Origin: Hyphomonas beringensis
GTDB taxonomy: Bacteria > Pseudomonadota > Alphaproteobacteria > Caulobacterales > Hyphomonadaceae
Direction: 5' to 3'
Length of the DNA: 64,000 nucleotides
Assembly: GCF_000682755.1 (NCBI RefSeq)
Contig: NZ_AWFF01000001.1
Location: 62,001-126,000 of the forward strand
Position 1 is the stretch's first letter; each line of letters opens with the position of its first letter. The notes under the pieces are model-generated. The model saw nothing but the letters and a program-made list of their open reading frames with translations. It had not been told where the DNA came from and searched no databases. Below are positions 1 through 8,909 of this stretch, in pieces. Both the position numbers and the translations under genes were made by a program.

Positions 1-1362
1 TCCCACCATAAACCGGACACCTGCATCGTTTTCCAGCGTGAGCAAGTGACGGCAAATCTGGATCACGACCGGGATGCTGACTGGATGGACCTGATGCAGG
101 ATATGTCAGCCAGGGGTGAGCGCGCTGACTGCGTGGCTGTTGCGGCCACAGATCCGCTTTATGTGCTCTACACTTCCGGCACGACTGGAAAACCGAAAGG
201 CGTCGTGCGTGATACTGGCGGTCACATGGTGGCGCTGAAATGGTCGATGGAGAACGTTTATGGCGTGAAGCCGGGTGAAGTCTTCTGGGCTGCATCCGAT
301 GTCGGCTGGGTCGTGGGGCACTCCTACATCGTATACGCATCATTACTGCTGGGCTGCACCACAGTAATGTTCGAAGGCAAACCCGTCGGCACACCTGATG
401 CAGGTGTTTTCTGGCGAATGATTGATGAGCACAAGATTTCCGTCCTTTTCACCGCGCCGACAGCTCTGCGCGCGATCAAAAAGGAAGACCCGCAAGGCAG
501 TTTGCTGAAGGATTACGACATCAGCAGCCTGCGCACCCTGTTCCTGGCCGGCGAACGCGCCGACCCGGATACCATACAGTGGTCGGAGAAACTTCTGGAT
601 ATCCCCGTCATCGACCATTGGTGGCAGACGGAAACCGGCTGGACGATCGCAGGCAATCCGATGGGCATTGAGCACTTACCAGTCAAATACGGATCGTCCA
701 CCGTGCCGATGCCGGGATATGAAATCCATATTCTGGATGAGGGGGGCCATGAAGTGCCGCGCGGAGACCTTGGCGCAATCTGTGTAAAGCTGCCCCTTCC
801 CCCCGGATGCCTGCCGACGCTGTGGAAGAATGATGACCGCTTCCGTGATAGCTATCTGGCAAACTTCCCCGGCTATTATGAAACCGCTGATGCGGGATAC
901 ATGGACGAGGATGGCTATCTCCACATCATGGCGCGCACGGATGATATCATCAATGTCGCGGGCCACCGCCTCTCCACGGGTGGTATGGAAGAAGTGCTCT
1001 CCGCCCACCCGGCCGTAGCGGAGTGCGCGGTGGTTAGCGTCGCAGACAGCTTGAAAGGCCAGGTGCCGGTTGGCTTCATCATCCTGAAGGCAGGCGTTGA
1101 TGAGCCCTCCGAACAGATTGAAGCCGAATGTGTGAAGCTTGTCCGTGAACATATCGGCGCGGTCGCTTCGCTAAGGAAGGTGATGACGGTGGGCCGCCTT
1201 CCCAAAACACGCTCCGGCAAGATCCTGCGCGCAACGATACGCAAGATCGCAGATGGAGAAGATTGGGCCATGCCAGCCACGGTGGATGATCCGAAAATCT
1301 TCAATGAAATTGAGGGCGTCATGAAATACCACAAGGTCGGCGCAATGCCCCCAACCGAATAG
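1..1362 (+). CDS. prpE: Propionyl-CoA synthetase (propionate-CoA ligase), 5' end missing
   Basis: The reading frame is open to base 1, so the gene starts outside the window; 453 residues are visible of about 630 expected for this family. The protein is an ANL-superfamily acyl-CoA synthetase that activates propionate (or acetate) to an acyl-CoA via an acyl-AMP. Visible motifs are the P-loop-like YTSGTTGKPKG (near base 170), the acetyl/propionyl-type WWQTETGW (near base 620), the ETADAGYMDEDGY hinge region and the C-terminal PKTRSGKILR with the catalytic lysine. The RDTGG stretch after the P-loop and overall pattern fit PrpE better than Acs, from memory of the family. GTG at 46 is only an internal codon. 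No other propionate genes are in view. Confidence 0.9.
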   Translation, partial: SHHKPDTCIVFQREQVTANLDHDRDADWMDLMQDMSARGERADCVAVAATDPLYVLYTSGTTGKPKGVVRDTGGHMVALKWSMENVYGVKPGEVFWAASDVGWVVGHSYIVYASLLLGCTTVMFEGKPVGTPDAGVFWRMIDEHKISVLFTAPTALRAIKKEDPQGSLLKDYDISSLRTLFLAGERADPDTIQWSEKLLDIPVIDHWWQTETGWTIAGNPMGIEHLPVKYGSSTVPMPGYEIHILDEGGHEVPRGDLGAICVKLPLPPGCLPTLWKNDDRFRDSYLANFPGYYETADAGYMDEDGYLHIMARTDDIINVAGHRLSTGGMEEVLSAHPAVAECAVVSVADSLKGQVPVGFIILKAGVDEPSEQIEAECVKLVREHIGAVASLRKVMTVGRLPKTRSGKILRATIRKIADGEDWAMPATVDDPKIFNEIEGVMKYHKVGAMPPTE

Positions 1363-1443
1363 TGGCTTCCACTCTATTGCATTGAAGTTTCGGCGATATA
1401 CGCCTATCGAAAAGGTCATGCGTTACCAAGAGAGCGTGGACCA

Positions 1444-2745
1444 ATGAGCCAACTGCGCGGATTGCTCTGCACCTATGGAACCCGTGGCGATGTGGAGCCC
1501 TTTCTAGCACTGGCTCAGCGGCTAAAGTCTTTCGGTGCGGACGTAACTCTGGCCACATCGAAACGCTATCAGGAGTGGATCGAGCAAGCAGGCATCACAT
1601 GCTTCCCTATGTCGGATGCCCCTCTGGCACTGATCGACTCTCCAGATGGCAAAATGATGCTGGAAGGTGGCGTCAGTGTTTTCAAGCGCATGGCCGCAGG
1701 AATGGGTCTTGCCAAAAAGTCTGCTCCCCTCACGGAGCAAATGATCGCAGACAGCTGGGACGCCGCACAGGCCTGCTCTCCTGACTTCATCGTCTTCCAT
1801 TCCAAGCAATTCGGTGCACCACACATTGCAGAGAAACTGGGCATCCCGGCCTTCCTTGGACTGCTGCAGCCGATGATAGTTCCGACGCGGGAGTTCCCGG
1901 CCATGGGCCTGCCCTCGCTGTCTCTGCCGGGATACAATTGGTTGACCTATACACTGGTCAGCAAGGGCTTTGCCGCACAGCGCAAGAGTGTAAACCATTT
2001 TCGGGAAAGCAGTCTGGGCCTGCCGCCTGTGCGCTCCTCGGCTCAGGTTCTCTTCCCCCAAGGGCGCGGCTCCATTCCCATCCTTCACGCGATCAGCCCA
2101 TCGGTTCTGAAACGCCCGGATGACTGGCCGGATCATGCCCACATCACTGGATACTGGTTCCTCAAGAAAGAGACCGATTTTACGCCCTCAGAGGATCTGA
2201 CAAGATTTCTGGAGGCTGGACCGCCTCCAGTCTTTGTCGGCTTTGGCAGCATGACGAGTTCAGACCCGGAGCAACTTGCCCACATCGTGACGGGGGCGCT
2301 GAAACAGGCCGGCGTGCGCGGTATCATTGGTTCCGGATGGGCAGATCTGAAAATTGAGACATCTGACGAAGTCATCGCAATCGGCCCCACAGCCTATGAT
2401 TGGCTGTTCCCGAAAATGTCTGCTGTGGTGCATCATGGCGGCGCAGGCACGACTGCAGAGGGCTTTCGCGCAGGCGTACCTTGCGTGGTCTGCCCCTTCT
2501 TCGGGGATCAGCCTGGCTGGGCGAGACTGAGTGAAGAACTGGGCGTCGGCGCAAGGCCAGTTCCTCGCAAGAAGCTGACGGCAGACAGGCTCGCGGCGTC
2601 CATCACAGATGCGGTATCAAATACGGCGTTACGCGTGAATGCCGCGAAACTTGCCAAGGACATGGCCAAAGAGGACGGCGTTGCGACCGCCCTTGATCTG
2701 ATTTTCCAGCATGTGCGCCCTAAAGGCGATCAATTCAGGCTTTGA
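1444..2745 (+). CDS. GT1/MGT-type glycosyltransferase (COG1819)
   Basis: A 433-residue GT-B fold glycosyltransferase of the UDP-glucosyltransferase/sterol 3-beta-glucosyltransferase type. The N-terminus has the acceptor-domain signature TRGDVEPFLALAQRL, and the C-terminal half has the nucleotide-sugar-binding signature HHGGAGTTAEG followed by GVPCVVCPFFGDQPGWA. No signal peptide or membrane segment is visible, so it should act in the cytoplasm or at the inner membrane on a lipid or small-molecule acceptor, which the sequence does not reveal. It stands alone, 81 bases after the prpE stop, and its last 11 bases overlap the end of the convergent oxygenase gene. Confidence 0.85.
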   Translation: MSQLRGLLCTYGTRGDVEPFLALAQRLKSFGADVTLATSKRYQEWIEQAGITCFPMSDAPLALIDSPDGKMMLEGGVSVFKRMAAGMGLAKKSAPLTEQMIADSWDAAQACSPDFIVFHSKQFGAPHIAEKLGIPAFLGLLQPMIVPTREFPAMGLPSLSLPGYNWLTYTLVSKGFAAQRKSVNHFRESSLGLPPVRSSAQVLFPQGRGSIPILHAISPSVLKRPDDWPDHAHITGYWFLKKETDFTPSEDLTRFLEAGPPPVFVGFGSMTSSDPEQLAHIVTGALKQAGVRGIIGSGWADLKIETSDEVIAIGPTAYDWLFPKMSAVVHHGGAGTTAEGFRAGVPCVVCPFFGDQPGWARLSEELGVGARPVPRKKLTADRLAASITDAVSNTALRVNAAKLAKDMAKEDGVATALDLIFQHVRPKGDQFRL

Positions 2746-3676
2746 CGAGGCCGATCTCTCTCAAACGCTCCATCAGATAGTCCTGAGCCGTAATTGCTGG
2801 CTCGGCCTTGCCACCTTCAGCGACGCAGCCCGGCAGCGGATCTATCAGATAGTCCTGATTGAAGTGCAGGAAGAAGGGTGTCGAATAGCGCGGAAATTTG
2901 GCGCGTTCCGGCGTCGGGTTCAGCACACGGTGCGTGGTCGACGGCAGCACGCCCGCCGTGAGCCGTTGCAGCATGTCTCCGCAATTGATCACCAGCGCGC
3001 CCTCAGGCGGGTTCACGTCCAGCCACTTGCCAGAGCGGTGTAGCGCCTGCAGGCCCGCCTCTTCCGCGCCCAGCAGCAAGGTGATGACATTGATGTCTTC
3101 ATGCGCCCCTGCCCTCACAGTGCCTTCCGGCGGCGGGCTCATCTGCGGCGGATAGTGCAGCAGACGCAGAATGGAATTGCCAAAATTGACCTTGTCATCG
3201 AACCAGCCTTCCGAGAGGCCCAGATGCAGCGCGACCCCTTCCAGGATCTGGCGGCCCATCTCATCAAGCGCATTGTAAAGCGCGCGCGTGCTGTCATCGA
3301 AGGACGCGACTTCAGGCACAGAGGGCGTATCCGTCATGGTCGCGCGATACGGGCTGTCTGCGGGCAGATCCCGGCCTGTGTGCCAGAACTCTTTCAGGTC
3401 GGCATAGGCGTTGCCCTTGGCGTTTTCGGTGCCGAATGCGGTATAGCCACGCTGGCCGCCGCCCTCGCGGCCATCATATTGGGCTTTCACCTCTTCAGGC
3501 AGGTCGAAGAAGGCCTTGGTTGCCGCCAGATTGCGATCAATGATGCCCTGGTCGACCGTGTGCTCCGAGACGACGGCAAAACCGGTTTCCCGAAAAGACT
3601 GGCACAACGCGTCGCCAAACGCTTTCTTGTCCTGGCGGAACAAGGAGAATGGAACCGGCTTGAAATACTCTGTCAT
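2735..3676 (-). CDS. 2-oxoglutarate/Fe(II)-dependent oxygenase, isopenicillin N synthase family
   Basis: A 313-residue non-haem iron oxygenase. It has the DIOX_N-type N-terminal domain and a jelly-roll core with the facial triad pattern: HEDINVITLL (His-x-Asp), then the distal THRVLNP histidine followed by RYSTPFFLHF, whose Arg-x-Ser binds 2-oxoglutarate. The substrate is unknown; bacterial members include gibberellin-like oxidases and IPNS-like enzymes. The ATG at 3676 was preferred over an in-frame start at 3724 because AGAGGC lies about 10 bases upstream and the family pattern begins here. It converges with the glycosyltransferase gene with an 11-base overlap. Confidence 0.85.
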   Translation of the reverse strand: MTEYFKPVPFSLFRQDKKAFGDALCQSFRETGFAVVSEHTVDQGIIDRNLAATKAFFDLPEEVKAQYDGREGGGQRGYTAFGTENAKGNAYADLKEFWHTGRDLPADSPYRATMTDTPSVPEVASFDDSTRALYNALDEMGRQILEGVALHLGLSEGWFDDKVNFGNSILRLLHYPPQMSPPPEGTVRAGAHEDINVITLLLGAEEAGLQALHRSGKWLDVNPPEGALVINCGDMLQRLTAGVLPSTTHRVLNPTPERAKFPRYSTPFFLHFNQDYLIDPLPGCVAEGGKAEPAITAQDYLMERLREIGLVKA

Positions 3677-3861
3677 CGTGATCGCCTGCCTCTTTATCGG
3701 GAGTTTAGAGGCATATTTTATCACATGTCTTCAAGCCTGCCACACGGCCAGTTCACATAGCGGCAATATGGCGTAGCTTGAAATGGCTAGAGAAATCTGC
3801 CCGACCTCCGCTTTCTTGCAGCTCGGAGTGAACATTTTCCCGTCTCACGGGGTAACAGGGC

Positions 3862-3890
3862 TTGCGATCAGGTTAGGCTTTCACTAGACC
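3862..3890 (+). promoter_or_regulatory. Candidate housekeeping promoter of tRNA-Ser
   Basis: TTGCGA (3862-3867) and TAGACC (3885-3890) are separated by 17 bases and end about 14 bases before the tRNA. The -35 box is close to consensus; the -10 box is only partly matched. This is a pattern match, not a proven promoter. Confidence 0.4.
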
Positions 3891-3904
3891 GCTATTTCCG
3901 CGCT

Positions 3905-3994
3905 GGAGAGGTGGCCGAGTGGCTGAAGGCGCGCCCCTGCTAAGGGCGTATACGTTAACGCGTATCGAGGGTTCGAATCCCTTCCTCTCCGCCA
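3905..3994 (+). tRNA. tRNA-Ser (anticodon GCU), reads AGC/AGU
   Basis: The acceptor arm GGAGAGG (3905-3911) pairs with CCTCTCC (3984-3990), followed by discriminator G and an encoded CCA (3992-3994). The D arm begins TGGCCGAGTGG, typical of class II tRNAs. The anticodon loop is CTGCTAA with GCT at 3939-3941. A long variable arm follows, and the T arm carries GGTTCGAATCC. The long variable arm and anticodon together identify serine. No integrase or attachment-site duplication lies next to it. Confidence 0.97.
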
Positions 3995-4070
3995 CTTTCC
4001 CAATCAATGCAGATTGATATCCTACCCTGCCTTGTCACATCCAAGCCTGTAACCGTTTTCATGTTAGCGT

Positions 4071-4084
4071 TGACAACGTTGTTC
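4071..4084. promoter_or_regulatory. LacI-family-like operator upstream of the sugar operon
   Basis: TGACAACGTTGTTC is a near-perfect dyad centred on AACGTT, the form bound by many LacI-family repressors of sugar operons in alphaproteobacteria. It lies 64 bases before the GH3 start codon and overlaps a possible -35 element (TTGACA at 4070-4075), so a bound repressor would block transcription. No lacI-type gene is in the window, so the regulator would act from elsewhere. Confidence 0.5.
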
Positions 4085-4147
4085 AGGCGAACAAAACTCC
4101 CCCTGAAACACGTACGCAAAAATGCGCGACCATGGGGAGGATTATAC

Positions 4148-6526
4148 ATGACCGATAGCCGGATACGCTTGCGTTTGCCTTTAGTTCTGATGGGGCTGGG
4201 CTTTGCGCTGGTCGGCAGTTCCTGTGCCACCCCTTCCCCGCAAACAACCGAATCGGTTGCCGAAGCCACGCCGACAGAAGTGCCCCCGGAAGCCTGCAAG
4301 CCCATCGACAGCCTGACGACGGCCAGCACGAGGGTAAAAGATCTGATCGCCCAAATGACATTGGACGAGAAACTCGGTCAGCTGAATCAGGCCGCTGGAG
4401 GGCGCAGCAAATCCCTGAATTCCAAACTGACACCTGAAGAACTGGAAAAGGTCCGCCGGGGCGAGATCGGCTCTTATTTGCATGTCGCCGGAGCGGAGCC
4501 CCTGGGAGAGCTTCAGAGAGTGGCGGTAGAGGAAAGTCGACTAGGCATCCCCCTACTCTTCGCCATGGATGTGGTTCACGGCTACCGTACCATTTTCCCG
4601 GTACCGATCGCGATGGCCGCCACCTGGGATCCGGAAGACTGGAAACAGGCTGCAGCAATCTCTGCTGACGAATCCTCGGCCGCTGGCCTGCACTGGACCT
4701 TCGCGCCGATGGTCGATATTGCCCGTGACCCGCGCTGGGGACGGATCGTCGAAGGGGCTGGAGCAGATCCCTATCTTGGGGCGCGCATGGCCAAAGCACA
4801 GGTCGAGGGCTATCAGGGCACGGACCTCTCTTCTCCCGAAACCATCCTTGCCACAACCAAGCATTTCGGCGCCTATGGCGCGCCGACAGGCGGACGTGAC
4901 TATGGCAGCGCTGACATCAGCGAGCAGAGCCTGATGGAAATCTACATGCCGCCATTCTATGCGGCGACGCGTGCTGGCACAGGCTCCATGATGACGGCTT
5001 TCAATGATATTGCTGGCGTACCGACGACGGCGAATGAAACCTTGATCGACGGCCTGTTGCGCGAAAAGTGGGGCTTTGACGGGATGATCGTCTCGGACTG
5101 GAACGCTATTGCAGAGCTGATGAATCATGGCGTGGCCGCGACACGGGAAGAAGCCGGCGTGCTGGCGCTTAAAGCGGGCGTCGACATGGACATGACCAGC
5201 AATGTTCTGCCCGCAGATATCCGAAATGCGGTGCAGGCTGATGACTGCCTTATGCAGGACCTGGATGCCGCAGTGGCACGCATTCTGACGGCCAAGGAGC
5301 GTCTCGGCCTATTTGATGCGCCCATGGCCTATCATGATGCCCAGCGGGAAAAAGAGACATTACTCAGCCCGCAACACCGCCAGGCCGCTCGTAAAGCCGC
5401 CACGCGCGCCATGGTACTACTGAAGAACAAGAACGGCGCCCTGCCCCTGTCCAGCTCACCGCAAACCATTGCCGTGATTGGCGGACTTGCTGAAGACAAG
5501 ATGACCCAGCTGGGGTCATGGCGCGCACAGGGCAAGCCTGAAGATGTGGTCTCGCTTCTGGACGGATTGAAGCAGAATGCGCCTGAAGGCACACGGATCA
5601 CCTATGCGGCAGGGGCTTTTCCAAAGGGCGATGGAGAGGCGACCCTCGACACAGCAATAGCAACCGCCTCAGCGGCTGACCGTATTCTGCTCGTCATCGG
5701 TGAGGACTATGACCTTTCCGGTGAGGCGCGCAGCCGGTCCGACATTACCTTGCCTCGCAATCAGGCAGCGCTGGCGGAGGCGATGTTCGCCACCGGCAAA
5801 CCTGTCACGATCATTCTGGTCACGGGGCGTCCGCTGGCCATTGAGAGCGAGGCCGCTCAGGCAGACGCCGTACTGAACACCTGGATGCTGGGCGTCGAAG
5901 CCGGCAACGCGTTGGCAGACGTAATCTGGGGCAAGACATCGCCTGCAGGACGCCTGCCTATAGAATTCCCGAGACGGACAGGTGCTGTACCGCACACCTA
6001 TTCAGAATATCCTGGTGGTCGCCCGGCGGATCCTGACCTCACAAAGGATACCAATAGGTTCATGGATATTCCGATCACGCCGCTCTTCCAATTCGGGCAT
6101 GGTCTCAGCTATTCACAGTTTGAGTATGGAGAGCTGAACGCGGCGGCCAGTACAGTACAGACAGGAGAAGACATCATTCTAAGCATTCCGGTTACCAATA
6201 CCGGTAAGATGGATGCGGACGAAGTCATTCAGCTCTACATGCGTGACCCATATGCCAGTATTGCCCGGCCGAAGCGTGAGTTGCGCGGGTTCCAGCGCGT
6301 CAACATTCCGGCTGGAGAAACAAGAACGCTCACCTTTACACTCAGCCCGGATCAGGCCGCGATCTACAAAAGCGGACAAGGCTGGGTTGTCGAGCCGGGT
6401 AAACTGGAATTTGTGGTCGGGGCCTCAGCTGCTGATATACGCAGTAGCACCGAGATTACGCTGACCCAGCAAACGATAACCGGCACACCGGCAAGTGCCC
6501 TTTCGACAAGGACGCGCATCGAATGA
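4148..6526 (+). CDS. Glycoside hydrolase family 3 beta-glucosidase, exported
   Basis: A 792-residue BglX-like enzyme that removes terminal beta-glucosyl residues from cello- or laminari-oligosaccharides. The N-terminal barrel carries AMDVVHGYRTIFP, DPRWGRIVEGAGADPYLG and KHFGAYGAP, and the nucleophile is Asp317 in IVSDWNAI. A second alpha/beta domain and a C-terminal fibronectin-III-like domain (RPKRELRGFQRV) follow. The N-terminus is a signal sequence ending GSSC, possibly a weak lipobox, so the enzyme is periplasmic or lipid-anchored. The start at 4148 has GGGGAGG seven bases upstream; the in-frame extension back to 4007 has no such site. It is the first gene of an overlapping operon with the lactonase and GntP genes, behind a LacI-like operator. 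Confidence 0.93.
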   Translation: MTDSRIRLRLPLVLMGLGFALVGSSCATPSPQTTESVAEATPTEVPPEACKPIDSLTTASTRVKDLIAQMTLDEKLGQLNQAAGGRSKSLNSKLTPEELEKVRRGEIGSYLHVAGAEPLGELQRVAVEESRLGIPLLFAMDVVHGYRTIFPVPIAMAATWDPEDWKQAAAISADESSAAGLHWTFAPMVDIARDPRWGRIVEGAGADPYLGARMAKAQVEGYQGTDLSSPETILATTKHFGAYGAPTGGRDYGSADISEQSLMEIYMPPFYAATRAGTGSMMTAFNDIAGVPTTANETLIDGLLREKWGFDGMIVSDWNAIAELMNHGVAATREEAGVLALKAGVDMDMTSNVLPADIRNAVQADDCLMQDLDAAVARILTAKERLGLFDAPMAYHDAQREKETLLSPQHRQAARKAATRAMVLLKNKNGALPLSSSPQTIAVIGGLAEDKMTQLGSWRAQGKPEDVVSLLDGLKQNAPEGTRITYAAGAFPKGDGEATLDTAIATASAADRILLVIGEDYDLSGEARSRSDITLPRNQAALAEAMFATGKPVTIILVTGRPLAIESEAAQADAVLNTWMLGVEAGNALADVIWGKTSPAGRLPIEFPRRTGAVPHTYSEYPGGRPADPDLTKDTNRFMDIPITPLFQFGHGLSYSQFEYGELNAAASTVQTGEDIILSIPVTNTGKMDADEVIQLYMRDPYASIARPKRELRGFQRVNIPAGETRTLTFTLSPDQAAIYKSGQGWVVEPGKLEFVVGASAADIRSSTEITLTQQTITGTPASALSTRTRIE

Positions 6527-7545
6527 CCTACACACGCAGACTGTTTCTCGCCTCTGCTGCTGGCACCGGACTCGCTTCGGCCTGCGCCATGCCGCACCTG
6601 CCTTCCTTGCAGAAATCCCTGGATGTCGAAATCCTGGACAAGTCTGCGCGAGACCTGATCAGTCCAGGGGCAAGGCTGGACGTTCTAGCCTCCGGCTATA
6701 CCTGGAGCGAAGGTCCCGTCTGGGACAGAAAGCGCCGATGCTTGTACTTCTCGGATGTTCCAGAGAATACTTGCTGGAAGTGGACCGAAGATGAAGGCGC
6801 GACGGTTTTCCTGCGCCCGTCGGGCGCGCCAGCGGACGAGACAAATGGCTTTCGGGAGCCCGGCGCGAATGGCTTGGCGATCAGTCATGATGGCCGCCTC
6901 CTGATCTGCAATCACGGCCGACGGGCCGTGCAGTCGATGGACATAGACACCAAACAACGCACAACTCTGGTAAGCGCATATGATGGCAAGCCGCTGAATA
7001 GTCCGAACGATGTTGTCGAAGCGTCAGACGGAACGCTGTTCTTTACGGATCCGCCCTACGGGCTGGAAGGTATGAATGACTCTCCATTAAAGGCCCAGGA
7101 TGCCAATGGCGTCTATCGCTTCTCGCCTGATGGTAGCCTGACTCGCGTCATCAGTACAATGACGTTCCCGAACGGCGTGGCGCTCTCACCGGATGAGACA
7201 ACGCTATATGTCACACAGTCTGATCCGGATGCTGCTCACCTGCTGCGGATGGGACTGGGTGGCACGGAACCGGAACTCCTTTTCGATGCAGCGCCCTATA
7301 TGGCAGAGGACGCTCCGGGCCTGCCGGATGGCCTCGCCATTGACGAGACAGGCCACATTTTCACAACCGGCCCCGGCGGCGTTTTCATCCTGTCTGCTGA
7401 CGGCATACCGCTTGCGCGCATCAAGACCGGCAAGGCAACCGCCAATTGCTGCTTCGGTGATCCTGACGGACGAACCCTTTACCTGACGGCGCATGACACA
7501 TTGATGCGTATCCGGACGAGAACACGCGGGCTGGGATGGAGCTGA
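6523..7545 (+). CDS. SMP-30/gluconolactonase-like lactonase, Tat-exported
   Basis: A 340-residue six-bladed beta-propeller hydrolase of the SMP-30/gluconolactonase/LRE family, which opens sugar lactones to the acid. Expected metal ligands are visible in SEGPVWD (Glu), NSPNDVV (Asn/Asp), FPNGVAL (Asn) and LPDGLAID (Asp). The N-terminus TRRLFLASAAG is a twin-arginine signal, followed by a possible lipobox ending in ASAC, so the protein is periplasmic. It overlaps the GH3 stop by ATGA and the gntP start by 10 bases. The gene order suggests that glucose oxidised to gluconolactone in the periplasm is hydrolysed here before uptake; the needed glucose dehydrogenase is not in the window. Confidence 0.85.
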   Translation: MTYTRRLFLASAAGTGLASACAMPHLPSLQKSLDVEILDKSARDLISPGARLDVLASGYTWSEGPVWDRKRRCLYFSDVPENTCWKWTEDEGATVFLRPSGAPADETNGFREPGANGLAISHDGRLLICNHGRRAVQSMDIDTKQRTTLVSAYDGKPLNSPNDVVEASDGTLFFTDPPYGLEGMNDSPLKAQDANGVYRFSPDGSLTRVISTMTFPNGVALSPDETTLYVTQSDPDAAHLLRMGLGGTEPELLFDAAPYMAEDAPGLPDGLAIDETGHIFTTGPGGVFILSADGIPLARIKTGKATANCCFGDPDGRTLYLTAHDTLMRIRTRTRGLGWS

Positions 7546-8909
7546 TCGAGAGCCTTCAGGCCTACCAGCCTCTCATCGCGGCAGGGCTTGGGATTGCAGC
7601 CCTGCTGGTCCTGATCCTGAAAGCAAGATTGAATGCGTTTGCCGCCTTGCTGCTGATCAGCATTTTCAGCGCCCTTGCCGCTGGGCTGACACCCGATCAG
7701 TCCTTTGCGACAATCACAAGCGGCATGGGGGGCACACTGGGCTTCATTGCGACGATCATCGGCCTCGGTGCCTTGTTCGGCGCAATCCTGCAGGCCTCCG
7801 GCGCGCTTCAGGCGCTCGCGTCAAAGCTCTCCAACACAGCGAGCTTCAGGACGAACCAATGGCAAGTCGCGGGCATCGCCCTTCTGGCCTCCACGCCTGT
7901 CTTCTTTGATGTGGGATTGATCATTCTGGCGCCATTGATCCTGACAATGGCGCACGCCAAATCCCGCGCGCCTCTGGCGCTTGGTCTGCCCCTGATGGCA
8001 GGTCTGGCTGTGGGCCATGCCTTTCTACCGCCCACACCGGGACCCGTCGCAATTGCCGAATTGCTGGGTGCGCAACTGGGCTGGGTGATCCTGTTCGGGG
8101 CGATCTGTGGCACAGTGGCTCTGGCTGTCTCAGGGCCGCTGCTCGCCGTGTTTCTTGAACGGCAAAGCCTGCTCCCGGAAGGCGACTCAGAGTTCGACTT
8201 CGAAACTGTAGAGCCCGCAGACCCGGCAGCATCTACAGACCGGTTTGGCCGCGCCGTGTTTCTTATTGTGCTGCCTCTGGCGCTGATCCTGCTGGGGACG
8301 CTCGCGGAGCTGCTACCGGCCGGACCCTTGCGATACATTCTGGCGGTCACGGGACACCCTTTCAGCGCGCTGCTGATTGCCTGTGGCGCAACATGGGTCC
8401 TGCTCTATCCCGCGACACCGGAGAGCCGAAAACTGATGTCGGACGCCATGGCCAAGGCTTTTGAGCCAACAGGCGCCGTTATCCTCGTCACGGGCGCTGG
8501 CGGGGCATTCAAGCAGGTTTTGGTGGACACCGGCGCAGGCACCCAGATTGCGGATGCTGCACTAAGCGTAGGCTTTGGCGCGCTTCTGACAGGCTATGTG
8601 CTGGCGGTCATCCTGCGCCTTGCCCAGGGTAGCGCGACCGTCGCCATGATCACATCAGCCGGGCTGACTGCGCCCCTACTGATTGCTGCGCCGCTGACCC
8701 CACCGCAATTGGGGCTCCTGACAATCGCCATCGCCGCCGGGGCCAGCACAGCCAGTCATGTGAATGATAGCGGTTTCTGGCTGGTCGGGCGGATCTTCGG
8801 AATCACCCCGGGCGAAACGCTCCGCACATGGACGGTCTCCACAACCCTGATCAGTGTTGTCGGTTTTGCGATGTGCTCGCTGATTTACGTGTTACTGGCC
8901 GTCTTCTGA
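7536..8909 (+). CDS. GntP-family gluconate:H+ symporter
   Basis: A 457-residue polytopic inner-membrane permease with about 12 hydrophobic segments. The conserved HVNDSGFWLVGRIFGIT stretch near the C-terminus is diagnostic of the GntP family, which imports gluconate and related sugar acids. The start overlaps the lactonase gene by 10 bases, so translation is coupled. It closes the beta-glucosidase/lactonase/permease operon and points to gluconate as the transported product. The closest alternative is an Idn- or Dsd-type permease of the same family with another sugar or amino acid substrate. It ends immediately against thiG (convergent, no intervening base). Confidence 0.9.
   Translation: MELIESLQAYQPLIAAGLGIAALLVLILKARLNAFAALLLISIFSALAAGLTPDQSFATITSGMGGTLGFIATIIGLGALFGAILQASGALQALASKLSNTASFRTNQWQVAGIALLASTPVFFDVGLIILAPLILTMAHAKSRAPLALGLPLMAGLAVGHAFLPPTPGPVAIAELLGAQLGWVILFGAICGTVALAVSGPLLAVFLERQSLLPEGDSEFDFETVEPADPAASTDRFGRAVFLIVLPLALILLGTLAELLPAGPLRYILAVTGHPFSALLIACGATWVLLYPATPESRKLMSDAMAKAFEPTGAVILVTGAGGAFKQVLVDTGAGTQIADAALSVGFGALLTGYVLAVILRLAQGSATVAMITSAGLTAPLLIAAPLTPPQLGLLTIAIAAGASTASHVNDSGFWLVGRIFGITPGETLRTWTVSTTLISVVGFAMCSLIYVLLAVF

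Noticed and set aside
3905-3994. tRNA-Ser as an attachment site for an integrated element
   Set aside because: No integrase, no duplicated tRNA end and no composition change follow; the next genes are an ordinary sugar operon.
4007-4147. In-frame extension of the beta-glucosidase to an ATG at 4007
   Set aside because: It begins just after the tRNA, has no ribosome site, would read through the operator, and would destroy the signal peptide.
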